Shown: positions 52,291 through 63,689 of the stretch, one piece after another
Layout: each line of letters begins with the position of its first letter
Numbering within the stretch: position 1 is the first letter of the stretch
Source of the DNA: Closterium sp. Naga37s-1
Lineage: Eukaryota; Streptophyta; Zygnematophyceae; Desmidiales; Closteriaceae
Length of the DNA stretch: 64,000 nucleotides
Assembly (NCBI GenBank): GCA_947471745.1
Contig: CANJKZ010000924.1
Coordinates: 806,001-870,000, forward strand
Reading direction: 5' to 3'
Position numbers and translations under genes: made by a program
Notes under the pieces: generated by a model
What the model was told of the DNA's origin: nothing
Databases searched by the model: none
The model's input: only the letters and a program-made list of their open reading frames with translations

Positions 52291-53685
52291 CTACCGGTTC
52301 TTCATTATGTTCACCCCGCGTGGGCGTTCGACCAGCTCCCAGGTGCCCATGCCGATGAGACTGCGGATCTCCTCGTCCATGGCGGCCTTCACCGCCTTGC
52401 CCTTCCAGCTCGCCAACACCTCCTTCACCGTCATCGTCGCGATGTCCCAGCGGTGTTCGGGGTCGGCGTGCATGTCGGGGTCAAGCTCCGGCAAGTCGAC
52501 GTCATCTTTGGCGTCGTCGTACAGCATGCCATCATCGGGGTCGTCGTACACCGTGGTGTAGGCGGCTGGCGGGAGGCAGACATGGTAGGTCAGCCGCTCA
52601 GGCGGCCCTCGAATTCGACCTGAACGCCGTAGTCCAGGCTGGTCGATCTGCACCTCCACCACGTCGCTGTCGGTGGACTGCTCCAACTGCTCCCTTTCAC
52701 CAGCACCAGCTTCGTTGTCCTCCACGTCCTGCTGCACCAAAGTCGGCGTCATTGCCGACTGCTCCCCTGTCGTCGGCTCCCCTGCCGACTGCCCGGTCGT
52801 CGACTGCTCCTTGGTCGACTTCGCTGCTGGCTGCTCCCCTGTGGGCTTCTTCTCTGCCGATGCCTCCTTCGCCGACTTCACCCGAGACGGCTGCTCGTCC
52901 TCTGCCTGCTGCTCCCCTGTCGGTGTCGACTTCTCTCCCACGCCGACTTGCTTTACGCCACGTTGGCCACCGGCGATGCTCTTGGCCGGCGCCACAGGCG
53001 ATGCCCCACTGCTCCCCTCATCGCCGCTGGCCGACGTCGACGTCAGCTCATGCAGGTCGGCGACAAGGGTTGGGGCAGGAGGGGCAGGGGTAGAGCAAAG
53101 AGGGCGGACGTCCTCGGCGTCCTCATCAGCAATCTCACCGACCTCGGCGAGCAAGGGGAGTGTCGCCGTCGAGATGTCCGTCGGCTGGTCGACCGGCGTC
53201 CGCCCCGACGCCGTCCCATGCTCCGACTTCCACACCTCCAGCGACATCGTCTCGTAGAACACCACGTCGGACGTAGTGACCACCTTGTTGTCGGTGAGGT
53301 CGAGGAGCTCCCAGCCCTTACTCTCCTCCGACACACCGAGGTGAAGGCCCCATCTGGCCTTCGGCTTCAGCTTGCCACCACGCTGCTTCTCGGGGACCAG
53401 GAACTGCGCCATGCAGCCCCACACACGGGCCAGCGTCAAGTCGGGCTTCTTGCCGGTCAGCAACTGGTGCGGAGTCGTCCCCGGAGGCAGCATCGACCTC
53501 TCCAGGCAGTTGCGCACCCAGACGGCCTGCCGTAGGGCGAGGTGCCACCAGTGTTGCTGCACGCCCATGTGCAGCAGCATCGTCCGCCCCGACTCCACCA
53601 CCGTCTGCATCTCCCGCTCCGCCATGCCGTTCTGTTGCGGTGTGTAGGGGCAGGTCAAGTCGTGGACGATTCCCTTGCCATCCAC
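52291..53685 (-). pseudogene. Copia integrase C-terminal part, linker and RT start (element E)
   Basis: A frame of 464 codons: CPYTPQQNGMAEREMQT (integrase third acidic residue), WWHLALRQAVWVRNCLERS, VWGCMAQFLVP, GVSEESKGWELLDLTDN, an acidic TGEQ-rich linker (about 180-360), then the reverse transcriptase start with DPEHRWDIATMTVKEVLASWKGK. It closely follows the layout of element B. Fossil. Confidence 0.87.
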
Positions 53686-53856
53686 GAAGGCGGTGAACTC
53701 CTTTCTGAGGAACTTCCCCTCCCCGGTCAGAGCGCAGCATTAGCTCCGACTTCTTTTTCTGCCGCTCAGCCACCACCAGCCACTTCTCGAACTACCGCAG
53801 CACGTCGGACTTCTTGGCGACCGGCCTTACACACACAGAGCGGGTCTTGCGGTCCT

Positions 53857-54594
53857 TCAGCAGCAGGAGGTACAAGCTCCCGTCCTTGGCAGCCACCCGA
53901 AACGGCCCGCACAAGTCAATGTGCATGACGGCCAGGGCGTCGTCGGCGTCCAAGCCCTTGTCGGGGAAGGTGTGCTGCGCGAGACACACGGAGAGTCGGT
54001 GCCGGTCGACGGCTTGATGTCCAGGCCGGTGGCGACCTCGTGCTTCGCCGAGCTCGTGATGGTTTCGACGCCGACGTGTGCAAGCCTGGCGTGCAACCGT
54101 GCCGACGTCGACTTCGTCGCCGAGAAGATCGCCCGCAGTGCCACCACCTTCGACGTGGGCGTCGTCGACTTCGCCGAGCAGGGACGAAGGTCGGTGCAGA
54201 GGATCCGGCCGGTGTACGTCGCCCGACCGAGCACTTCCCCCGCCGCCGAGACGAGGAGCATCCCGTCACCGTCATCCTGCAGCTGGCCGGATGACAACAG
54301 GTTCGCATGCACTCCCGGGACGTATAGCACGTCGGGGATGAGCACCTGCTTCCCGGCTGCTCCTTGCAGGACAACTGTACCGCGGCCTTTGACGTCCAGC
54401 AGAGCCCCGTTGAAGCCGCGCACGTTCTTGACGACGCCGCTCTGCTCCAGATCGATGAAGGCCTCATTCGTCCCCATCAGGTGGTGAGAGCAACCGCTGT
54501 CAAGCAGGATCACCGCAGGGTTCGCCTGCACAGCTACCGCCACCGCCTGGAAGTCCTCGCTGGCCTCCGGCGCCAGCGAGACGGTCGGCTCCAC
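53857..54594 (-). pseudogene. Copia protease and pre-integrase part (element E)
   Basis: Starts MEPTVSLAPEASEDFQAVA; the protease motif LLDSGCSHHLMGTNEAF lies near 34-50, with FNGALLDVKGRGTV and IPDVLYVPGVH after it and HARLAHVGVE near 165. Further integrase core motifs lie in other frames down to about 53,690. Fossil. Confidence 0.87.
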
Positions 54595-54640
54595 GACGCC
54601 GACCAGCGAGCACGACGCCTCCCCGTCGCCTCGCCCCTAG

Positions 54641-55846
54641 TCACCGGAGGAGGAGTCGGCGTCCTTCGCCGAGGTCGACTTGGTTGACTGCTTCTCCTTG
54701 CGCGGCTAGCTCTCCCGACGAGGGTGACACCTGGCAGACCTCCCTCGGCCACCCTTGTGTCACCGTCGTCAGAATCCCTGCGGTCGGGGCACTCGAAGGA
54801 GAGGTGGTCAGGGTCGCCGCAGATCCAGCACTCCCGACACCGACTTCCTCCTCCACGACCGTTGTTCTTGGCCGACTTTGCGTTGTCGGCGTCCTTGGCC
54901 GATCGCCCACTTCGCTACCACTGCCGCCAGGCTTGCCGCGCTGCCCCGGCCGACTTCCTTGCATCGTCGGGGCGACGTAGTTCGTCTGCGGTAGGAGCTC
55001 CGTGGACTTGTCGGCCTCCTGCATCGCCTCGTCCCTGAGGATGTACGAGGTCAACGAGTCCTCGTTGAGTGACTCCCGTGTGCCCACCATCAGCCGCTTC
55101 ATCAGGACGTGCGTGATGTAGGACGCCGTCGAGTACTGAACGCCAGCCATCCGCATGTTGGCAAGAATTAGCCGAGCCCGTTTCCAGTAGTCGGTCGCTG
55201 TCTCCTGCTGGCCCCTCCGCAGATGCGTCAGCTGCTACTCCAATGTACAGGTCGTCCATGACCTGGTACGTCAACTGATGAACTGCCACGCCTGGTGGCC
55301 GGCGTCCAAGTAGCTCCTGCACGACTTCAAGGCGATCTGCACGCCCGGCGAGCAACACCGCGAGATGACCGTGAAGGTGAGCAGGTGCACGGTGCGGAAC
55401 TCCGCGCGCAGCTCGGCGTTGCTCGCAGGTGGCGTCTCCACACTGCCCTCGACGAAGCACATCAAGCCGGCCATCTCCAGCTGGGGCTCGATGACCTCCT
55501 TCCACGTGAGGAGGTCGTGGCGGCCGACCAGCAGGGGGCTGACGGCGATCTTGTCCGGCGTAAATTTGAAGTAGCCGTAGGTCGGCGCAATCCCACTCGC
55601 CGTCACGTGGGTCGCCGACGCCGGCGTCACACCGCTTCGACGTCCTCCAACGTCGCCCTGCGAGGAGCCTGCTGCTGCCGACGACTGCAACCCTCGCGCC
55701 TGAACGCCGCCGACTTCATCGGCGTGAATCACTCCTCTCTGCATCGACGTGCCTCCCGCACTGCTGCCGACTTGAGCACCGCCGTCGACGCCATCGTCGG
55801 CCGACTTCGTTGTTGACCGGCCGAGACACGTCGCCGACTTCAGCAC
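54641..55846 (-). pseudogene. Copia gag remains (element E)
   Basis: Two main open pieces. The upstream one (55,271-55,846) has YGYFKFTPDKIAVSPLLVG, LLTWKEVIEPQLEMAG, LTFTVISRCCSP and LDAGHQAWQF. The downstream one (54,641-55,156) has LNEDSLTSYILRDEAMQEAD and TNYVAPTMQG. Both match the gag of element B. Fossil. Confidence 0.84.
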
Positions 55847-56127
55847 GGGGGGGAGGGTGCTCGCTCGCCCACTGCGCGGGTTCCCAGGAGCAGAACCTCC
55901 AAGCTCGCTCCTCCGTAGTCGTTGTTGGCGTGACGTCTCGTGACATCAGCCTCCCTCGCTTGTTAGCGTGACGTCTCGTGACATCAGCCTCCCTCGCCTG
56001 CAGGGTATTTGCTACGCCTGACTCAGGCTCATGGCCTACCATGGCGACTAGGACGGCTGCTGGCCTACGAACGAAATAGGTAATGCGGGCCTAGGTCGAC
56101 TATACCGAAGGTATCGTTGCGGTGCCG

Positions 56128-56145
56128 TCCACGCTCACCGCTCCA
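56128..56145 (-). other. Primer-binding site, tRNA-Phe type (element E)
   Basis: On the element strand TGGAGCGGTGAGCGTGGA follows the 5' LTR; it matches the sites of B and D at 17 of 18 positions. Confidence 0.78.
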
Positions 56146-57131
56146 TGCGGAGATAACTAAAACAGTGGGAGCTAGACTACGGGGAAAGGCACGGGGTACT
56201 AGGGGTGATCTCTGCGTTCGTTCCTTAGTCGTTCACTTGTGCTCTCTCTACTTGCGCATTCACGGGGAAATTGGCAAGAATTTCACTAGCAAAAGTTCAC
56301 AACAATGGTTCATAATAGCAAAGCAACACTGACTACATCAGGAGCTAGCATGCAAGCAGGTCGACTGCCAGCACTGCAAGGTCGACCGCGCTCCAGCAGA
56401 GCAAAGTCGCGGTCTGCCAGCACTGCAAGTTGACGGCGTGCCAACGCTGCAGCAAGGCGGCTGCACAGCGTTGCACCCGCAGGACAGCAGCGCACCTGCT
56501 TCGCAGGTACTCGCAGCTGATTGGCGTGCTGCTTCGTCATCTGCACAGCACAGACACCAAGTCGACCACGTGCCCACGTCTGCACCTGATCCTTCAGGTC
56601 GACCTCGGGATACCACCACCGAGGTCGGCTTCGCCAAAACCACATGAGCGACTGTCGCGCACCTCCGCAGAACTTCGTCGCCCTGGTAACTTGGTCGACC
56701 TGGAAACCACCAGGTCGGCGTCGACTTCCTTAGGGAAAGTCGACCGAAAGTTGTACGTGCTTGTCGACGACCACCAGCCGACTTCATCAAGTCGGCCACT
56801 CCCCAAGTCGGCACCACGAAGTCGGCGCCACTCTTCTTCGTGCCCGTCGACCGCACACGTCGACGACCACCACCGGTCGACCACATCAAGTCGACCGCAC
56901 CCCTGGTCGACCGGCTCCAGGTCGACCAGTCCTGCTGTCAGCCGACCACACCAAGACGGCTTCACCAGGTCGGCGTCACCAAGTCGACGCCCTGCCAGGT
57001 CGACCTCCCAAGTCAACCTCCCGAAGTCGGCGCCGACCACTGCTGCAGGTCGGCTGCACCTCCCGCACACCCGACCACGAAGTCGGCTCCGCCCAAGCGA
57101 GGACGGGGCCAACACACAACTCCCGTTGACA
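56146..57131 (-). repeat. 5' LTR of element E (986 bp)
   Basis: Pairs with the LTR at 43,558-44,572. TG...CA ends in element sense, GTCGAC-rich between about 56,350 and 57,020, and the same inverted repeat near 56,492-56,510. Flanked on the right by gtacc, the target-site copy. Confidence 0.92.
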
Positions 57132-60100
57132 GTACCAACCATATAGGTAAGTAACGTACTCACTCTTGGTACCAACAATATAAGTATGTAACGCACTTAC
57201 TCTTAGTACCAACCATATGGGTAAGTAATGCACTAACTCTTGGTACCAACCATATGGGTAAGTAACACACTTACTCTTGGTACCAACAATATGAGTAAGT
57301 AACCCCTTACTCTTAGTGCCAACCATTTAGATAAGTAACGCACCTACTCTTAGTACCAACCATATGTGTAACTAACGCACTTACTATTGGTACCAACAAT
57401 ATGGGAAAGTAACGCACTTACTCTTAGTACCAACCATATGGGCAAGTAATGCACCTACTCTTGGTACCAACTATGTGGGTATGTAACGCACTTATTTTTT
57501 ATACCAACCATATGGGTAAGTAGCGCACATACTCTTGGTACCAACCATATAGGTCAGTAACGCACTTACTATTGGTACCAACCATATGGATAAGTAACAC
57601 ATTTTTTTTAATACCAAACATATCGATGAGAAACGAACTTATTCCTGGTACCAACCATATGGGTAAGTAACGCACATTCTTTTTGTACCAATCATATGGG
57701 TAAGTTACGCACTTACTATATGGGTAAGTAAGGCACTTACTTTCGGTACCAACAATATGGGTAAGTAACACACTTACTCTCGGTAACTAAAATATGGGTA
57801 AGTAACACACTTAGTCTTGGTAACAACAACATGTCTAAGTAACACACTTACTCTTGGTACTAACAATATGGGTACGTAATGTACTTACTCTTGTTACAAA
57901 CAATATGGGTAAGTAACGCACTTACTCTTAGTACCAACTATTCGGGTAAGTAATGCACTTACTTTTCGTACCAACCATAAGGGTAAGTAACACACATACT
58001 CTTAGTGCAAACCATATGGGTAAGAAACGCACTTACTCTTGGTACCAACTATATGGGTAAGTAGCGCACCTACTCTTTGTACCAACTATATAGGTAAGTA
58101 ACGCACACACATTTTATTCCAACCATATGGGTAAATAATGCACCTACTCTTAGTAGTAACCATCTGGGTAACTAAGGCACTTACTCTTGGAACCAACAAT
58201 ATGGGTAAGTAACGCACTCACTCTTGATACCAAACAAATAGGTACGTAACGCACTTACTCTTGGTACCAACCACATGGGTATGCAGCAGACTTACTTTTA
58301 GTACCAACCATATGGGTGAGTAACGCAATTACTCTTAGTACCAACTATATGAGTAACTAACGCACTTGCTCCAGGTACCAACCGTATGGGTAAGTAACGG
58401 ACTCACTCTTGGTACCAACGATATGGGTAAGTAACGCACTTACTCTTAGGACCAACCATATGGGTAAGTAACGGACTTAGTTTTAGTACCAACCATATAA
58501 GTAAGTAATGCACTTACTCTAGGTACCAACCATATGGGTAAGTAACGTACCTACTCTTTGTACCAACCATATGCGTAAGTAACGCATTTATATTGAGTAC
58601 GCACCATATGGGTAAGTAACGCACTTACTCTTGGTACCAACAATATGGGTATGTAACGCAATTACTCTTAGTACCAACCATATGGGTAAGTAACGCACTA
58701 ACTCTTGGTGCCAACCATATGAGTAAGTAACGCACTTACTCTTGGTACCAACAATATGGGTAAGTAACGCACTTGCTCTTGGTACCAACTATATAGGTAA
58801 GTAACGCACCTTCTTTTAATACCAACCATATGGATAAATAACGCACCTACTCTTAGTACCAACCATATGGGTAAGTAACGCACTTACTTTTAATACCAAC
58901 CATATCAGTAAGTAACGCACTTACTCTTGGTACCAACCATATGCGTAATTAACGCACTTACTCTTAATATCAACCATATGGGTAGGTAACGCACTTACTC
59001 TTGGTACCAACTATATGGGTAAGTAACGCACCGTCTTTTGGTTCCAACCATATGAGTAAGTAACGTACCTACTCTTGGTACCATCCATATGGGTAAGTAA
59101 CGCACTTACTTTAAAGACCAACCATATGGGTACGTAAGGCACTTAATCTTGGTACCAACCATATGGGTAAGTAACGTACCTACTCTTAGTACTATCCATA
59201 TGGGTAAGTATCGCACTTACTCTTACTACCATCCATATGGGTAAGTAAGGCACTTACTCTTACTACCAACTACATGGGAAAATAACGCACCTACTCTTGG
59301 TACCAACAATATAGGTAAGTAACGCACTATTGTTTATTACCAACCATATGGGTAAGGCACTTACTATTAGTACCAACAATATCGGTAAGTAACGCACTTA
59401 CTTTTAATACCAACCATATGGGTAAATAGGCACTTACCCTTGGTACCAACAATATAGGAAAGTAACGCACTTACTCTTAGTACCAACTATTTAGGTAAGT
59501 AACGCAATTACTCTTTGTACCAACCATATGGGTAAGTAACGCACTTACTCCTAGTACCAACTATCTGGGTAAGTCACGCACCTACTTTTAATACCAATCA
59601 TTTGGGTAAATAACGCACCAACTCTTAGTACCAACCATATGGGTAAGTAGCGCACTTACTCTTAATACCAACCACATGGGTAACTAAGGCACTTACACTT
59701 GGTACCAACAATATGGGTAAGTAACGCACTCACTCTTAGAACAAACCATTTGGGTAAGTAACGCACTTATTTTTAATACCAACCATATGGGTAAGTAAGG
59801 CACTTACACTTGGTACCAACAATATGGGTAAGTAACGTACTTACTGTTAGTACCAACCATATGGGTAAATAACGCACCTACTCTTGGTACCAACAATATG
59901 GGTAAGTAACGCACTTACTCTTGGTACCAACAATATGGGTATATAATGTACTTTCTCTTGGTACTAACAATATGACTAAGCATCACACTTACTCTTAGTA
60001 CCAACTATTTGGGTAACGCACTTACTTTTAATACCAACCATATGGGTAAGTAACGCTCTAACTCTTGGTAACAACCATATGGACAAGTAATGCACTTACT

Positions 60101-63100
60101 CTTGGTAGCAACAATATGAGTAAGTAACGGACTTAATCTTAGTACCAACTTTTTAGGTATGTAACGCATTCACTTTTAGTACCATCCGTAAGGGTAAGTA
60201 ACACACTTACTCTTGGTACCAACAATATGGGTAAGTAACGCACCTGCTCGTACTACCAACTATATGGGTAAGTAACGCACTTAATCTTAGTACCAACCAT
60301 ATGGTTGAATAACGCACTTATTCTTGGTAGCAACAATATGGGTAAGTAAAGTACCTACTCTTGGTACCAACCATATGGGTAAGTAACATACATACTCTTA
60401 GTACCAACCATAAGGTTAAGTAACGCACTTACTCTTAGTACCAACCATATGGGTAAGTAATTAACTTACTTTTGGTACCAACAATATGGGTAAGTAACGC
60501 ACTTACTCTCGGTAACTAAAGTATGGGTAAGTAACACACTTAGTCTTGGTAACAACAACATGTCTAAGTAACACACTTACTCTTGGTACTAACAATATGG
60601 GTACGTAATGTACTTACTCTTGTTACAAACAATATGGGTAAGTAACGCACTTACTCTTAGTACCAACTATTCGGGTAAGTAATGCACTTACTTTTCGTAC
60701 CAACCATAAGGGTAAGTAACACACATACTCTTAGTGCAAACCATATGGGTAAGAAACGCACTTACTCTTGGTACCAACTATATGGGTAAGTAGCGCACCT
60801 ACTCTTTGTACCAACTATATAGGTAAGTAACGCACACACATTTTATTCCAACCATATGGGTAAATAATGCACCTACTCTTAGTAGTAACCATCTGGGTAA
60901 CTAAGGCACTTACTCTTGGTACCAACAATATGGGTAAGTAACGCACTTACTCTTGATACCAAACAAATAGGTACGTAACGCATTTACTCTTGGTACCAAC
61001 CACATGGGTATGCAGCAGACTTACTTTTAGTACCACCCATATGGGTGAGTAACGCAATTACTCTTAGTACCAACTATATGAGTAACTAACGCACTTGCTC
61101 CAGGTACCAACCGTATGGGTAAGTAACGGACTCACTCTTGGTACCAACGATATGGGTAAGTAACGCACTTACTCTTAGGACCAACCATATGGGTAAGTAA
61201 CGGACTTAGTTTTAGTACCAACCATATAAGTAAGTAATGCACTTACTCTAGGTACCAACCATATGGGTAAGTAACGTACCTACTCTTTGTACCAACCATA
61301 TGCGTAAGTAACGCATTTATATTGAGTACGCACCATATGGGTAAGTAACGCACTTACTCTTGGTACCAACAATATGGGTATGTAACGCAATTACTCTTAG
61401 TACCAACCATATGGGTAAGTAACGCACTAACTCTTGGTGCCAACCATATGAGTAAGTAACGCACTTACTCTTGGTACCAACAATATGGGTAAGTAACGCA
61501 CTTGCTCTTGGTACCAACTATATAGGTAAGTAACGCACCTTCTTTTAATACCAACCATATGGATAAATAACGCACCTACTCTTAGTACCAACCATATGGG
61601 TAAGTAACGCACTTACTTTTAATACCAACCATATCAGTAAGTAACGCACTTACTCTTGGTACCAACCATATGCGTAATTAACGCACTTACTCTTAATATC
61701 AACCATATGGGTAGGTAACGCACTTACTCTTGGTACCAACTATATGGGTAAGTAACGCACCGTCTTTTGGTTCCAACCATATGAGTAAGTAACGTACCTA
61801 CTCTTGGTACCATCCATATGGGTAAGTAACGCACTTACTTTAAAGACCAACCATATGGGTACGTAAGGCACTTAATCTTGGTACCAACCATATGGGTAAG
61901 TAACGTACCTACTCTTAGTACTATCCATATGGGTAAGTAACGCACTTACTCTTACTACCATCCATATGGGTAAGTAAGGCACTTACTCTTAGTACCAACT
62001 ATATGGGAAAATAACGCACCTACTCTTGGTACCAACAATATAGGTAAGTAACGCACAATTGTTTATTACCAACCATATGGGTAAGGCACTTACTATTAGT
62101 ACCAACAATATCGGTAAGTAACGCACTCACTCTTAGTACAAACCATATGGGTAAGTAACGCACTTACTTTTAATACCAACCATATGGGTAAATAGGCACT
62201 TACCCTTGGTACCAACAATATAGGAAAGTAACGCACTTACTCTTAGTACCAAATATTTAGGTAAGTAACGCAATTACTCTTTGTACCAACCATATGGGTA
62301 AGTAACGCACTTACTCCTAGTACCAACTATCTGGGTAAGTCACGCACCTACTTTTAATACCAATCATTTGGGTAAATAACGCACCAACTCTTAGTACCAA
62401 CCATATGGGTAAGTAGCGCACTTACTCTTAATACCAACCACATGGGTAACTAAGGCACTTACACTTGGTACCAACAATATGGGTAAGTAACGCACTCACT
62501 CTTAGTACAAACCATTTGGGTAAGTAACGCACTTATTTTTAATACCAACCATATGGGTAAGTAAGGCACTTACACTTGGTACCAACAATATGGGTAAGTA
62601 ACGTACTTACTGTTAGTACCAACCATATGGGTAAATAACGCACCTACTCTTGGTACCAACAATATGGGTAAGTAACGCACTTACTCTTGGTACCAACAAT
62701 ATGGGTATATAATGTACTTTCTCTTGGTACTAACAATATGACTAAGCATCACACTTACTCTTAGTACCAACTATTTGGGTAACGCACTTACTTTTAATAC
62801 CAACCATATGGGTAAGTAACGCTCTAACTCTTGGTAACAACCATATGGACAAGTAATGCACTTACTCTTGGTACCAACAATATGAGTAAGTAACGGACTT
62901 AATCTTAGTACCAACTTTTTAGGTATGTAACGCATTCACTTTTAGTACCATCCGTAAGGGTAAGTAACACACTTACTCTTGGTACCAACAATATGGGTAA
63001 GTAACGCACCTGCTCGTACTACCAACTATATGGGTAAGTAACGCACTTAATCTTAGTACCAACCATATGGTTGAATAACGCACTTATTCTTGGTAGCAAC

Positions 63101-63335
63101 AATATGGGTAAGTAAAGTACCTACTCTTGGTACCAACCATATGGGTAAGTAACATACATACTCTTAGTACCAACCATAAGGGTAAGTAACGCACTTACTC
63201 TTAGTACCAACCATATGGGTAAGTAATTAACTTACTTTTGGTACCAACAATATGGGTAAGTAACGCACCTACTCTTAGTACCAACTATTTGGGTAAGTAA
63301 CGCATTTCGTTTTAGTACCAACCATATGGGTAAGT
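57132..63335 (-). repeat. 37-bp satellite array, reverse orientation
   Basis: About 167 units, all in the orientation opposite to the arrays left of 43,380 (unit reads cttactcttagtaccaacc then atatgggtaagtaacgca). It contains the 2.73-kb higher-order duplication listed separately. No gene is seen; short frames such as 58,588-58,788 and 61,317-61,517 are read-through of the same duplicated units. Confidence 0.97.
57735..63229 (-). repeat. 2.73-kb higher-order repeat in the satellite
   Basis: Copy 1 is 57,735-60,463 (2,729 bp) and copy 2 is 60,464-63,229 (2,766 bp). They match unit for unit, including rare variants such as ggtaactaaaatatggg (57,782) against ggtaactaaagtatggg (60,511) and the acacacattttattcc unit (58,105 and 60,834). 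Copy 2 carries one extra 37-bp unit near 62,125-62,161. A small number of substitutions separates the copies. Confidence 0.9.
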
Positions 63336-63479
63336 TGTCCGAATGCTATAATTGTCTAGTCTGCAGTGGGGTACTCTATAGTGAGTACAGCCCAAATTAG
63401 GGTTTGCTATATGTATCCTATCTGCTGCTAGTGCAACCTCCCTTTTCTGTTTCTAACTTTCTGCTAGCGTTTCTCGACA
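63336..63479 (+). repeat. 5' LTR of the right-edge group-1 element (144 bp)
   Basis: TG...CA ends; telo-box-like TTAGGGTTT at 63,397-63,405; preceded by satellite ending taagt, which would be the left target-site copy. Confidence 0.88.
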
Positions 63480-63689
63480 TGCTATCAGAGCGAGAACGCT
63501 CCTGGCCTGTGGGCCCACCTGTTTCCGCTGCTGTCCTGCCCGTCGCGCGCCCGGGGCGCGCGACGTTTTCTGCCTGCCGCGCGCCCGGCGCACGCGGCGT
63601 TCTTTCTTCCCGCCGCGCGCTCGGGGAGCGCGGCGGTTTTCTGCCCGCCACGCACTCGGGGCGCGTGGCGGTTTCCTGCCCGCCGCGCG

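Larger units (their letters stand above)
43558..57131 (-). mobile_element. Group-2 Copia element E, host of nested element D
   Basis: A minus-strand Copia element with LTRs at 56,146-57,131 (5') and 43,558-44,572 (3') and a perfect 5-bp target duplication gtacc (43,553-43,557 and 57,132-57,136) in reverse-orientation satellite. RNase H lies at 44,698-45,335; integrase, protease and gag lie at 52,187-56,000. Element D (45,336-52,186) is nested between them in the opposite orientation. The primer site (56,128-56,145) is the tRNA-Phe type with one difference. The LTRs differ by a few percent by eye. It is clearly broken, with roughly ten breaks besides the insertion, and is older than element B by appearance. 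Confidence 0.93.
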
